Of a stretch of DNA of 53,026 nucleotides, positions 12,069-22,492 are shown piece after piece. How positions within the stretch are numbered: position 1 is the stretch's first letter; the number at the start of each line of letters is the position of its first letter. The notes below the pieces were generated by a model. It searched no databases, had not been told where the DNA came from, and was given only the letters and a program-made list of their open reading frames with translations. The stretch is from assembly GCA_027946555.1 (NCBI GenBank), contig JAPEVC010000235.1, positions 1 to 53,026 on the forward strand. Direction: 5' to 3'. Position numbers and translations under genes: made by a program. This DNA comes from Gnomoniopsis sp. IMI 355080 (Eukaryota > Ascomycota > Sordariomycetes > Diaporthales > Gnomoniaceae).

Positions 12069-12738
12069 ATGTCTCAAGTCTGTCCCGTCGTCGGCACGAC
12101 CAACTCGGTCCTGCCCCCATCCCACCCGGATGTTGATCTCTCCAAGCCTGGCCAGACCTGCCCCGTTGTTGGCGCGAGTACGTGAAAGCCCATTTTGTCC
12201 CCATCTAGCTTCGTTGGCCTGCTTCAACAAAGCCAATGTCACACCCCCAATGCCTCTTCTATCCTGGAGAACAAGGGAGCAGCAGCAGCAGCAGCAGCAC
12301 CACCACGTTTCGAAACACCTGCACTGTGTGTATCAATTGGCGAGAAAGGACACAAGGAAAAGGCTGACAGCAAACACCCAAATTCTAGAGACGGACCACC
12401 ACTCCAACCTCTCCAAGCACCCTTCCGTAACCCTCCCCAAAGACGCCCAGACCAGCGCCGGCGCCACCTCAGCCGACGCGTCAAAGTGCCCTGCCCTAAA
12501 GAACATCGTGGACGAGCCCAAGGCCAAGGAGATGGACGACAAGGTCTGCCCCGTCGTCGGTCCCGTCACCACCATCCTGCCGCCCGACCACCCTTCCACC
12601 GAAGGCAAGGCCGACGACGCCGTCTGCCCCGTCACCAAGGCCCAGATTGGTCACCACAAGGGTAAGGTCGCTACCCACCCGGATGTGTCGAGCGCTGGGG
12701 ACGGAGCCGTTTGCCCTGTCGTGGGTGCGAAGGCTTAG
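12069..12738 (+). CDS. Small Cys-Pro / His-Pro repeat protein (CPVVG repeats)
   Basis: Exon 1 is 12069-12177 and exon 2 is 12389-12738; the 211 bp intron (GTACGT donor, CTGAC branch, TTCTAG acceptor) joins in phase 1, giving 152 residues. There is no signal peptide or membrane segment, so it is predicted intracellular. All six cysteines (5, 31, 70, 90, 116, 145) are followed by Pro; four are CPVVG, one is CPVT and one CPAL. His-Pro dipeptides alternate with them at 19, 47, 104 and 133, mostly followed by x-V, so the protein is a degenerate repeat of C-P-V-V-G, then 9-12 residues, then H-P-x-V. Cys-Pro-Val is the core of heme regulatory motifs, and Cys/His alternation also suits metal or thiol chemistry. 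No enzymatic domain is seen and function is unknown. The intron contains an AGC microsatellite. Confidence 0.8.
12278..12298. repeat. AGC trinucleotide repeat in intron
   Basis: About seven AGC copies inside the single intron of the Cys-Pro repeat gene; non-coding in the model given. Confidence 0.75.
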
Positions 12739-13708
12739 AGGGGAATTTTTGTGTCTCCTCCACTAGTTGGGTGGTGACTTGGGTATTTCCTTGGGAGTTC
12801 GCGGTGCAAGGCTACTGGGATGGACCGGACTCGGAGCTATGGGGATTCGGCTGTGAGAACTTGGGAGATAGTATTAAGGGATAGGGACTGGAATTACATC
12901 ATTTATTTATGTTCAAGCTTGAACGCCATACTAGGATGATGGAGTGCCAAAAAAAAGAATACTTTCCTCACTCGAGACTCGCCCTCTCAAGGCTGAGGGG
13001 TACTTCTGTCAGGCAAATTGTACAGTGATGTTCCGTACGTGCGTGCGATATAGTAACTGGATGTCCAACTTTGCAAATACATAGGTACTTAGCTACCTAA
13101 GGTACCTTGCCTTGGAAGAACCTAGACCAATGTTGATACTCCGGGCTTTAGAAGGTTAAGGGGCGTTTGAAAGTATAACTGCTATTCGCTACAGGAGGCA
13201 TACACTTTGCAGCTTTGACGCCTGATGTACTTCAAATGCCACCCGTCACTACTCCTTTGACAACAGGAACCTATATGATATTGGAAAGTCTCTAAGCTCA
13301 TTAATTCATGATTGTACGTCTATGTATACTAGGTTTCCATTATGAATCATTACATAGCTCCTGCGCTGCTAGATTGTAGTTTTGATGTGCATTGGACTGA
13401 TCCAGTACTACTTGGGTAGTACCCTGTATATTAATTGGACGAACTTTTGCTTTTTACCTTTCAAAGCTGATTCATGAATGCATGTAAGCGCTGTTTAGTG
13501 CACTTCGATAAATGCTTCTGGAGTCCTTAGGGACAGCTATCATTACTCATTGTACTTCAGTAAGGTACCTAGGTATGTATCTATCAATCAAACATTAAGT
13601 ACGCTTCGTGGGAGTGGTCTTGCGATTCTTGATTTCAGGAAGTAGAAACAACATAAATCATAGAACTGAATTAATTCATCTAATTGATGCCGCAGCCGGG
13701 TTACATTC
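12739..13708. other. Intergenic, between convergent genes, with TACCTAGGTA motifs
   Basis: AT-rich DNA between the 3' ends of the Cys-Pro repeat gene and the NLR-type gene. It contains two clusters of the dispersed palindromic motif, at about 13082-13108 and 13562-13576 (AGGTACCTAGGTAT). If the NLR C-terminus is longer than modelled, its last exon could fall in 13588-13700, but I could not fix a splice pattern. Confidence 0.45.
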
Positions 13709-13936
13709 TCAAGAAAATACTGACCATTTGTGAGACCGCTGCTGCTCCATCGGAGCCAGCGATGTGCCCTCAACCGCCTCTCGATGGCGCTCCAGCTCGT
13801 CCCGGACAGCGTCCCGGACGAGATCCCGCATCTGCTCGCACATCTGGTCCCGCAACCGATCCAGCATCGGCGACATCTCTTCCCGGACTAAGCAGGGTAG
13901 CTCGTTAAGGGAGACTGCCGCTGCGAGCTTCTTCAT
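13709..13936 (-). pseudogene. Probable C-terminal remnant of the NLR-type gene
   Basis: A 75-codon frame whose ATG overlaps the stop of the ankyrin segment by the bases ATGA. The peptide is strongly charged and helical, with MLDRLRDQMCEQMRDLVRD then AVRDELERHREAV, a likely coiled coil, as often found at the C-terminus of such proteins. It is in a different frame from the ankyrin segment. I tried to join them by an intron and found no donor/acceptor pair with good consensus and matching phase, though a weak GTGAAC donor pairing with a TTAACGAG acceptor would be in phase. It is therefore either a second frameshift in a decaying gene or a differently spliced exon. A possible GTCAGT donor near its end leaves the true C-terminus open. 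Confidence 0.45.
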
Positions 13937-15800
13937 CCGTACGAGACCACAGTTTTGAGGAGGCGCACCGTCTGCCCCAAGGAGTCATTGGCTGCGGTCG
14001 AGTTCACGTCTTTCTCCCATTCTCCCATTGAGACTGCGAGTCTTGCTACGGCTGCAAAGACCTCGAAGGTTAGCCTTTTAATTGTCTCTTTGTCTTCCGC
14101 GCTGGCCACCGTCCTGTGGAGCCGGTCGCATTGCTTGCCGAACTCTACCATCTCTTTCACAAGAGAGAGAAGCTCGTCGACCACCAGGTGTATGTCCATT
14201 TTGCTGTCACCGTCGTTGCTGCTGCTGTCATTGTTGCTACTGTCACGGCCGTCGCTATTGTCGCTATTGTCGCTATCATCGGTGTCTTTGTCGTCGCCGT
14301 CGTCACTAACATCATCAATCCGCAGCTCGCCCTCGTCCTCAGATCTCGTCGATATACTTAGCGGTCTCATTTTGCCTGGGGTATCCGTCACGCCGTCTCC
14401 TTGAACCTTATTAATGAGCTGCTTCTGCAGCATCTGCTGCTGTCGCGTCAAATCAAGGACAATCTCGTCGCTGACGTCCATGTCAACGTTTCGGAATATA
14501 CTGTAAGAAGAGCGATGCTGGGGCTGGTCCGCTAATGTGTGCCACCACTGGTCTCGATCCTCAGCGAGCATCCGTTCCTGATACTTGCGGTAGATTCCCG
14601 AGCGAAAACGTCGGCCTCTATTGTACCGCCACTGCGCGGCCACGTAATACCGATGTTGGTCCAATGCCTCGCCATCACGGATCGCAAAGGTGCCTGCATC
14701 CGGAACAGCATCCTCGATACTCACCATCATAGTTCTTATCAATGGTTCTAGATTCTGAGTAAAGAGCAGGACAGAATGTAAGCAACTGATAAGTGGTGCT
14801 GCGGATCGCGTAGGGAAGGGGCTGCCATTGCTTACCTCTAGAATGTAGTTGATGCCAGTCCAGAATAGCGCCTTATAGAAGAAATCGATATTATTCAGCT
14901 CGAGCTTTCCCGGGTTGACTGGAAATTTCGGGAGAACTCTCCCAATGTCCTCCAGCTGCTCCTGAGCCGGAGTCTGGTACGACCACTTGATGACTGACTC
15001 TAGGCACCGGCTCAAATCATTGGCGCCCGGAAGCATCCACTTTTGTATTACGGTATGCAGCACTCGTTGCTTCGGAAGAACCTTTTCGTTTCGTAGCTGG
15101 CGCTTCATGTCGGTCGGCAAGAAAATTGATGTGAACCGGTGCAGGAGTGATGGACTGGTTTCTTGTAGTTGAAGAAATGCCGAATGCCAGCCAACGTCAC
15201 TGCGATTGGCAGTTTCAAAGCCTTGATTTTCAATAGCTTCCCGCAGCGCCTGGCTGTTATCAGTAGCAGAATCCGACTTGAATGCCAATGCCGCCTGCAG
15301 GGCCGTGCCGAAGAGACCACAAATTCGTGTCGGGTCGGCTTTATAGTCAAGGAGCAGTTGGACAGTTTCAATGTGTCCTTGTGCCGCGGCCGCGTGCAGT
15401 GCTGTTCCTTTTAATAAGCCCCCTTCCTGGTCGACAGCCCCTTTGTCTGCGTCCAGAAGTAGTCGCACAGTGGTACTATGCCCATAGTACGCAGCAGCGT
15501 GGAGGGCGCTCCCATGCTTGCCTGCGTCAGTACTGTCGCAGGATTTTCTCGTGAGTTCTCGACCCTAGTACTTGATTTTTCGTTTTCGCTATTGCTGAAG
15601 CTGTTGCGATGATGGTGACTCTCACCGTTCCACTCCGATTCGCAACCTGACAGTCCATGGTCCTCATCCGGGTCGTACCAATGCAGCCAAGACTTGAAAG
15701 CATCGCTGTCCGGTCTCAGGAGTTCTTTGATGAGTTTGTCGAGTTCTGAGACCCGTGCCTTGGCTGAAGGCCGATGCTCAAGTGGGTCAGTTGCTAGATC
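13933..15800 (-). pseudogene. NLR-type gene, downstream part: helical region and ankyrin repeats (out of frame with the NACHT part)
   Basis: This continues the NACHT gene after an apparent +1 frameshift at 15801. Segments 15800-15626, 15521-14836 and 14754-13933 (introns 15625-15522 and 14835-14755) give 560 codons from GAT at 15800 to TGA at 13935-13933. The first segment has LATDPLEHRPSAKARVSELD then SWLHWYDPDEDHG, the F/W-x-x-WL-x-x-YDPD block that follows the winged-helix region in many fungal NLRs. Two ankyrin repeats follow (HGSALHAAAYYGHSTTVRLL and KGTALHAAAAQGHIETVQLL). The rest is helical with an Asp/Ser/Asn-rich tract near 14200-14300. There is no ATG before the frame that could start a separate gene. 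The 81 bp intron is a multiple of three and stop-free, so its retention would go unnoticed. Confidence 0.65.
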
Positions 15801-18800
15801 AGTCCGCCTGTGAAGGACTGGGGCTGCCGGCGACCTCTAGGTAGTGTTCATGCCAATGCCGTGCCGCGTATTTCTTCAGCGGGGACTCCCTTGGCTTTCC
15901 GCCTCCCGGGCGATCTTTTTCTAACAGCACACTCAGGCACTTCTTGGTAATCTCGTGGTGCGCCTCTTCGTTCGAGAAGCAGAGCTCTTGGGCCCAATGC
16001 ACCAACATCTGGCCAGCCAACCCGGGCTTTCCGCACTCCAGCATCAACTCTTCCAAGTAGTCATTGGCTGAGAAATGCACGAATTCGACATGCCGAGGTG
16101 TCATATCGTCGCCGCTTCTGTGGGCGCTGTCATCGCCGCTGTCGTCGTCACTGTTGTCATCACTGTCGTCGCCACTGTCGTCGCTACTATCTATCTTTTT
16201 CCCGACTGATGCGAGGCTTCGGTCTGACGGCGACAATGTCACCATCGATTTTATGACCTCTAACAGCCTACCCAGCTCGGAAGAGCTCAAGTCGGCGGCT
16301 GCAGCTGCCTCGGTCGCTGTGAGCGGCATTTCGACTCGCTTGTGTCTGAGCAGCCACATAAAAATTTGCTTCATCTCTGATTTGTCTTTTTCCTCAATGC
16401 GTCCCAGTTCCTGCTGATATGTTTTTGTCATGGCTCTGGGAACCTTTTGCAGCTTGTTACTGATCTCTTCCCGGCTACTGCAACCACGCAGCTCGTCGAG
16501 AAGCGAGGTAGCCCAGAGGAAGTTCCTGCTCGGTATTAGTAGGTACCTAGGTCACTTGGCTACCCCAAACGAGCTCAGGGATCTTTCCATACCTTCCCTC
16601 ATTCTTTTCCAGGCTCTCTTTTATAGATTCTTGAAGGTAGGAGCTCATGTCCTTGAAAAAGTCATCATGATCCATCATTCGAGCGACATATCGGTCGAGA
16701 TCTGTTCGTAGATCATCTTTGATATCTATCTCCCTGGTCTTCCATCCAAGCTTGCCTAGCCGTTTTCGAACAATATCATCATTCTTGCTGAGAAGAAGAC
16801 TGTGGAGGTAGGGGTTTTCATCATCGGTGAGTATGGAGATGAGTTGATCAACTTGTTGCCACTTAGATTGCTTTAATTGCATCTTGGGTAATTCATCAAT
16901 GCCATCCAGCACGACGTAAACATGCTGATTCAAAGCCTTAAACCATTCTACCAGCTTCTCTCGCCAGCGAGGACTGGGTGGGGTCGCTTTCAGCCAGTCG
17001 TGAATGTCCTGGGGAAATCGAGACACACCATGGGCCAGCTGCCGCATGAATGAGCGATAGACGGTCGCCATATTTTTCGTGTGCACGTCAAAATACCAGT
17101 ATAAAACCAGCTTCTGAGAACTTTCCTTTTCGCATGGCTTGAACAGATCTTCGATAATTGAGTAGCTTTGAGCCGAGTAAGCAATTAGTAGTGCCATTCA
17201 TGTGCGGACAAGTGTAACCATCAAGGAAGGGTGCAGACCTACCAAAGCCACGACTTCCCACAGCCGGCTGTGACCAACATAGTATGTCAGAGTGGAGGCC
17301 AAAAGATATCTTAACACAAAAAGCATCTCCTTCAAACAAATACATAGGAGGAGATACTTACATGGCGCATGGAGCCAGAGTACGTTTGCACCAATATTGT
17401 CTTTCCATGCCTGATATTCTTCATTCTCCACGAACGAATGCTCCGGCTTTTCGTGCTTCCCCAAGTTCTCAATGTCCTCCCTTAAATTATCGTGCCGTTT
17501 TGTGCCAGTATCATCTGTCGAGGGACAAAGCCATTGCAGGACCTCGATTCCTGCCAGAAATTCGACGTTGTCTTTCGTCACTGCCACACCTTCTTGGACA
17601 TTGCCCAGGAGGCCAAAAATCTCAAGGACTTGCTGTCCGATACCGTTGAGGTTCTCAGTCGTGCGCTTCTGGAAAAGATCCGTGACTGCGACGAGGATGG
17701 TTAGCGGGAATCGAATCGAACGTCCTCGCGCAAGGCGGATCAGCTTACTCTCGTGGTCGACGATGCTCTCCCATTCCTTCATAATAGATGCTTTGCTGTT
17801 GATAGTATTCTTTAAGCTTTGAAGTTCGTCTCCCTTGAGTGCACCAATTATTCGATCTTACGAGGCAATTGTTAGCCAATGACTTTAGGCTGGATTGATT
17901 CCTTCGAACATGAGCTCACCAGAAGCCGACCCATCAACTACTTTCTTGACCGCCACAGAGTATTTCAAGATGGCCGTGTAGAACTCCACCATAGCGTCCT
18001 CGAGCGGCTTTCGTTGGGACTCGCTGATAATCTTAAGGCGGTAGTACGTTTCGGTTTTTTGGTATCTGTTGAGGAGCTCAGCAAGGTATCCAATTGCCTT
18101 GTATGCCTCCTCCATTCGGTGTTGGGTATTGGCGACCAGCTGACCCAAAAGAGTTATGTTAGCCGAACGAAAGACCATGGAGATTGGAAGAATATGCAAC
18201 CATAAATACAGTTTTGACTTACCGTTAGCCCGAAGGACACCACTGTCCACGCAGAAGATGCATATCCAGAGTAGTCAAATTTGGCTACGGCGTCACCTAG
18301 CTCTTTGAAAGCTAAGACGGATTTCACCACCTTTATTGCTGTGCTAGAAGCTCCTGGTCGCCGCTCCTGCGCTTGTTTCGCCCCCTTGATCACTCGTAGC
18401 ACATAGTCGGGTTGAAAGTTGTCCGCCTTGTTTGTTCCCTTTCGCCCTCCTGCAGCCGCTTTATTCCTACGCTTGGTATTCTCATCTCCTCTGAATCCCC
18501 GAAGCGATTCATTCGGAGGGTTGAGCTTCTTCCATGGCTTTGCCAGAACAGTTTTGTCAACATCTGGCAACAAACACCATGCGTCATACCACAAGTTGCG
18601 ATCCGTGTAGGGCTTCCCGCGTGCGGTGTCATCTTGAGGAGCATTTCCTTGATTCCGAGCACCGGCATGGCCATCCGTCGCCGACACTGCTTCATCTTCA
18701 AAATAGTCCGGGACAAGGGCCCCGGGTTCTGTGTCCGCGATAAGACGAGGTTCTTCGCCCATGTGGGCATCCGCAATGAGACCCCGAGAATCCTTGATGA

Positions 18801-18933
18801 CTGGCATAGAGGTCTTGTCCAGCTCGGCAGATAGTGTGCGGTGTTTTCTTCCTAGTTGAAAAATGCGAGGGAAAGGACTTCTGGCCTCGAATTTGTGCTT
18901 ACGGGGGACTTCCGTACCCTTCGTTTGGATCAT
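15799..18933 (-). CDS. NACHT-domain NLR-type protein, N-terminal and NTPase part (interrupted by a premature stop)
   Basis: Six exons: 18933-18223, 18139-17920, 17856-17362, 17267-17243, 17165-16593 and 16525-15799; 916 codons to a TGA. After a variable N-terminus of about 210 residues comes a helical domain resembling the NACHT N-terminal region (YSGYASSAWTVVSFGLT, then AYKAIGYLAELLNRYQKTE). Next is WLHAPSGCGKSWLC, the Walker A loop near residue 480, encoded largely by a 25-nt exon. VYVVLDGIDEL is Walker B near 570. IFMWLLRHKRVEMPLT is the winged-helix element after an RNFLWATSLLDEL segment. An Asp/Ser repeat lies near residues 790-815. Such proteins act in non-self recognition and heterokaryon incompatibility as NTP-dependent switches. 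The stop falls where homologues continue into a repeat domain, and an in-frame continuation exists one base over, so the gene is probably broken or carries a sequence error. Confidence 0.75.
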
Positions 18934-20187
18934 TTTGTTGGATTACTGCAGCGTTATACTCTCTGGGTGGTCAAATTAATTGAGAAAGAGGTTGTCAAAA
19001 GATGTATGCTCATTGCTGGAGGCAGTGAAGCAAAACCGGAAACGATGGCTTTATGGGTGCTGGGAATTTGGAGTAGACAGAGGGCAACTGTGCCATCACG
19101 AGGCTGGCTGATGCAGACGGGAGACGAAATTGGAACCATTGCTTCTTCATTGAGACATTGTGGCAAGCGGTGAATAGGAGTGGCGTCAATAAATTGACGC
19201 AGGTGCGGCTGCAGTAGCACCCGTAGGAGTGCTTCAATCTGGGCTTACTGAGAAGAGTGACCAATCACTTTACACTTTCTGTATCGTCACTATCGTGGCA
19301 ATATTGAAGTACAGTGCTTATGCGTACCGCTCTCGTATGAGGCTGCTTATCTCTCTTGCCCAATTTAAAACATAATGAAAAAGATTCCTCGCAATATAGG
19401 TGGCTTGCTGTTATCGGAGGGGAGTAAGTGCTTTGTTGTGATAATGCATGGAAGGTACATGCCAGCCTGGTTTGGTAGATGGCTGAGATGTGCATCTGCA
19501 TCTAAGTGTCTTACATCTTAGCGTCGTTTGCGCCCTGGGGGACACGCTTAAGAAAACCCTGACTTGCCCCCTCCGGCGACCGCAGAGTCAGCGTCGGACT
19601 GCATAGGTAGTTCTTGCAGTTAGCTTTTGAATATCGCACTGCGCCGAGAAGCTTTTTAGTCCATTGGGCTCAGGAAAACGCGGATCGCGAATACGGGCTA
19701 ATTTGGCCTGTGGAATCATCGAACTGTGTTGATGTTCGCGTGGCCACATTCCACAATGGCAGGCTCGACATGTATCTCGAGCGGTAGAGCTTTTGGCTGG
19801 AAAGGCTGGAGGAGCTCGGAGGACTGGAAGTCTGGAACCAGGTCTGAGCCTACAACTCACGAGAAAGTCCTTCAAATCGCGCAAGCGGAGGACACCCCGA
19901 TTTAATATGACTAAGCTTCAATCTTTATGACAAATATCCCTGTCGCGAAGACGCTCGCGTGAACCAGTCACCGTCTTTTCGTTGGAGAGGTAACACAGTG
20001 AATATTCGGTAAAAGACCGTGGTATGAATTCGTATCTAGGCAGAATTTGCCTACCTAATCGATTCCGACTTGATAGTCCGCAGTGGCTTCCCTGCCTTGT
20101 CATGCAGCACGCGAAACAATATCAATACCGATGCCACGAATCAATGAAATGTTTTTGATGGCCGTCCCATATGTGAATCAACCAATT
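18934..20187. other. Intergenic, upstream of NLR gene and downstream of peptide gene
   Basis: This stretch holds the NLR promoter and the 3' flank of the short peptide gene, both on the minus strand. Frames here (for example 19265-19501 and 19588-19884) lack domains, signal peptides or splice support. Confidence 0.45.
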
Positions 20188-20489
20188 TTAAGTATAGGCA
20201 ACGGCGTCATCGTCGTCGTCGCCTGATGTTCCTGGGGTAACGATGTCGCTCGCAGTCTTAGCAGACTGGGTGTAGTTGTAAGCGACGGCCATGTCATCGT
20301 CGACATCTTCCGCACGAACGTCCAGAGCTCGGCGCGCATCTAATGATATTATGGGTCAGTCCAAAAACTGTGAAACCACAGGCCTAGGACAACTGAGAGC
20401 ATGTGTATGTACCCACCAGGATGCAGGGGTGCCGCTGATACGAGAAGGAGGGACGCGCAGGTAGTGATGAAAAGGTTGATGAGACGCAT
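20188..20489 (-). CDS. Short secreted peptide, candidate dikaritin-type RiPP precursor
   Basis: Exon 1 is 20489-20417 and exon 2 is 20339-20188; the 77 bp intron (GTGGGT donor, CTGAC branch, ATTAG acceptor) joins in phase 1, giving 74 residues. The alternative donor GTACAT four bases on leads quickly to a stop. Residues 1-20 are a signal peptide (MRLINLFITTCASLLLVSAA). A DARR basic pair, a possible Kex2-like site, lies at 25-28. Two similar units follow: an Asp run then MAVAYNYT at residues 38-48, and five Asp then AVAYT at 65-74, ending the protein. Tyr-containing repeated cores behind a signal peptide are the layout of ustiloxin/phomopsin/asperipin-type precursors, although here only two units occur and no KR separates them. 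It is divergent from the first UstYa-like gene, with a second one following. Function is inferred from architecture and context. Confidence 0.65.
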
Positions 20490-20742
20490 GATGGAATAAC
20501 TTTTTCACAAGAGGTGAATATGAATTGTGTCGCAGGTGAACGCCCTTGTCTAGTATGGCTTAGACGAGTGTGCTGGCCTGGTCGTGTAATTTACTTTGCA
20601 AAGGGGACTGGGGCAAGAGCACCCTTCAAATAGTTCGAACAGATGCAATCAGTGCAGCGTAAGCAAATGCACAAGAAGTGTATGTTTCCATAAGTAACAC
20701 TGATCGCAAAGCACGACATGGCAAATCTTGTCCTCGGGCCCT

Positions 20743-20785
20743 GTACCTAAGTACCTACCGTACCTAAGTACATACCTAGGAAGGT
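20743..20785. repeat. TACCTA motif array
   Basis: Five closely spaced copies of GTACCTA or a variant within 43 bp (GTACCTAA, GTACCTAC, GTACCTAA, CATACCTAGG), part of the motif family dispersed through non-coding parts of the window. Confidence 0.7.
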
Positions 20786-21001
20786 AATTTCATGACTGAC
20801 CCACGTCGGCGGCAATCACATCTGCTATGGCACCTTTTGTCAGATCATACCCAAATGCAACGTTGGAATGCAACCAACAGCCTAGAATATGGGGTCACAT
20901 CTGAACCGGAGCGAATTCGTGGCGAGCCCACATGAGGACCGCAAATTTAGAACCAACACTGAGGATCCCTGTCTTTACCTGTCATGCAGGGACTGTACGG
21001 A

Positions 21002-21035
21002 GTACCTAGGTAAGTACGCAACTACCTAGGTACTT
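21002..21035. repeat. TACCTAGGTA motif pair
   Basis: Two palindromic TACCTAGGTA units 20 bp apart in the divergent promoter between the peptide and UstYa-like genes. Confidence 0.7.
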
Positions 21036-21339
21036 GGATGCCCAGGGGCAAACCGATTTCCTTCAAAGGCGGAAGAAATAGCAAGGACCCAATCAGATCG
21101 TATCCCTTAAGTTTATATTGATATTTGCGGAGACCCCTCTCACGTTCGCGATTATACGCCTTGGTCTGTCCTGCGTTCCTTCACGGTTCTACATCACTAG
21201 CACTCCGGTTTCCCTACCTCGGGCGCGACCACAAACTCATTCACTGCTTTTTTTGGTTGGAAATACATGTCAGAAGATCTTGACTTGGGTCAGAGAGCTG
21301 ACTTTACAACAAACTTTATCACTTACACCCTGATATATT

Positions 21340-22244
21340 ATGGCTCAACGCGTCAAGTATGAACCTGTCAACGTAGCTTGCGATGGGGAAATCCGGCAAA
21401 GAACAGCAAATTGTGAAGATGGTAGAATGTACTTCTCAAGGCGAGAGGGTTCTAGCACCGCATTGACAAAATGCTGCGTCGCCATGCTTGTTGTCGCGTT
21501 AATACTTGTATCGATACTGGGCGCTGTTGTATGTTTCTTCTGGGGTATGCATGTGCAAATGAATCTCCAGCCTCAGTCAGACTGGCTTGGTAAGTCTTAT
21601 CCTTTCTTTCGTATATCTCGATCGCAGCCCTTCGTATATACACGGACTTGCAGAGCATGCCATTTGGCTGATATTCTGCTTAGCTTTGCCTGGCAGCGTG
21701 ACCACTGTCTTTCACTACCAAAAACAGTTTGCCCTTCGAACGAACAACGAAACTTCAGCTTTATGGGAATCAATATTTCCTAGTGAGTACCAGAGTGTGA
21801 GATTTGGGAAAATCTGTGGACATCGCTAATTGGGAAATTCCACTGGCAGGGGGCCGTGGATTTGTGCAGGACCCTGATCTTTCACCGGAGCCAACATGTG
21901 TTGCAGTGTACCATCAACTGCACTGTCTTGTAAGCTCATGTCATGCGGATAACTCTATTATGACCTAGTGATGTGATACTAATCATGTTTAGGATGCCAT
22001 CCGAAGTGGGTATTGGGCTGCGGTAGATGGTATTGCGCCAGATCATCACTCAAGGCCCGCTCACGTCCGCCACTGTATCGACTATTTGCGGCAAACACTA
22101 ATGTGCCACGCGGATACTAATCTAGAACTGATAGAAAAAGATTTAGGAGGTGTGAATGGTTTTGGTATAGAGAGAAAATGTCGGGACTACAGCCGAGTGA
22201 CGGCCTGGGCAGATGAACGGAGGGCGAGCGCGTGGGAGCCGTAG
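21340..22244 (+). CDS. UstYa-like (DUF3328) oxidative cyclase family protein, copy 1
   Basis: Four exons: 21340-21589, 21684-21782, 21850-21929 and 21993-22244, giving 226 residues; the introns have GTAAGT, GTGAGT and GTAAGC donors and clear CTGAT, CTAAT and ACTAAT branch sites. After a short cytosolic tail there is one membrane segment (about residues 42-67, MLVVALILVSILGAVVCFFW), then a lumenal domain. The two family motifs are intact: HQLHC at 138-142 and HVRHC at 167-171, followed by IDYLRQTLMCHADTNLE and a C-terminal RVTAWADER. DUF3328 proteins such as UstYa/UstYb carry out oxidative macrocyclisation of ribosomal peptides in ustiloxin biosynthesis and act in related pathways. It is divergent from the peptide precursor gene and converges with the second copy. 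The family call is secure; the substrate is inferred. Confidence 0.9.
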
Positions 22245-22492
22245 AAACACTGTTTCTTGCTTTGTTCTCTTCTGAGTCGAGAATTTACAAGCCGTGGGAA
22301 GGTATATATATTCGACCGTATGAGAGTGACTATTCACACAATTCTCTGCTCGCCACCCAGCCGTGGTTATGTCTCTATTGTAACCCAGCCTTAGCCTTCA
22401 CCTGGGCAAATTACTTAGGGGGAACCGAACCTCTCGGCTGGCACCTTCGTTGCCTCAATGAGTGAATACACAATCTGCCTAGAAATTCGGCA

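Larger units (their letters stand above)
20490..21339. promoter_or_regulatory. Shared divergent promoter of peptide precursor and first UstYa-like gene
   Basis: 850 bp between two start codons on opposite strands. It contains dense TACCTA/TAGGTA motif arrays at 20743-20785 and 21002-21035. The short distance and divergent layout suggest co-expression, which is inference. Confidence 0.5.

Noticed and set aside
13955..14404. 149-codon plus-strand frame rich in Ser and Leu
   Set aside because: It is the antisense shadow of the Asp/Ser-rich tract of the NLR-type gene.
15775..15835. A short intron to explain the NLR stop
   Set aside because: The only candidate donor is GTCGCC and the resulting introns would be 32 or 44 bp in the wrong phase, so a frameshift is the simpler reading.
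20400..20420. Alternative donor GTACAT in the peptide precursor intron
   Set aside because: It changes the phase and leads to a stop codon within about 16 codons of exon 2, whereas GTGGGT keeps the whole frame open.
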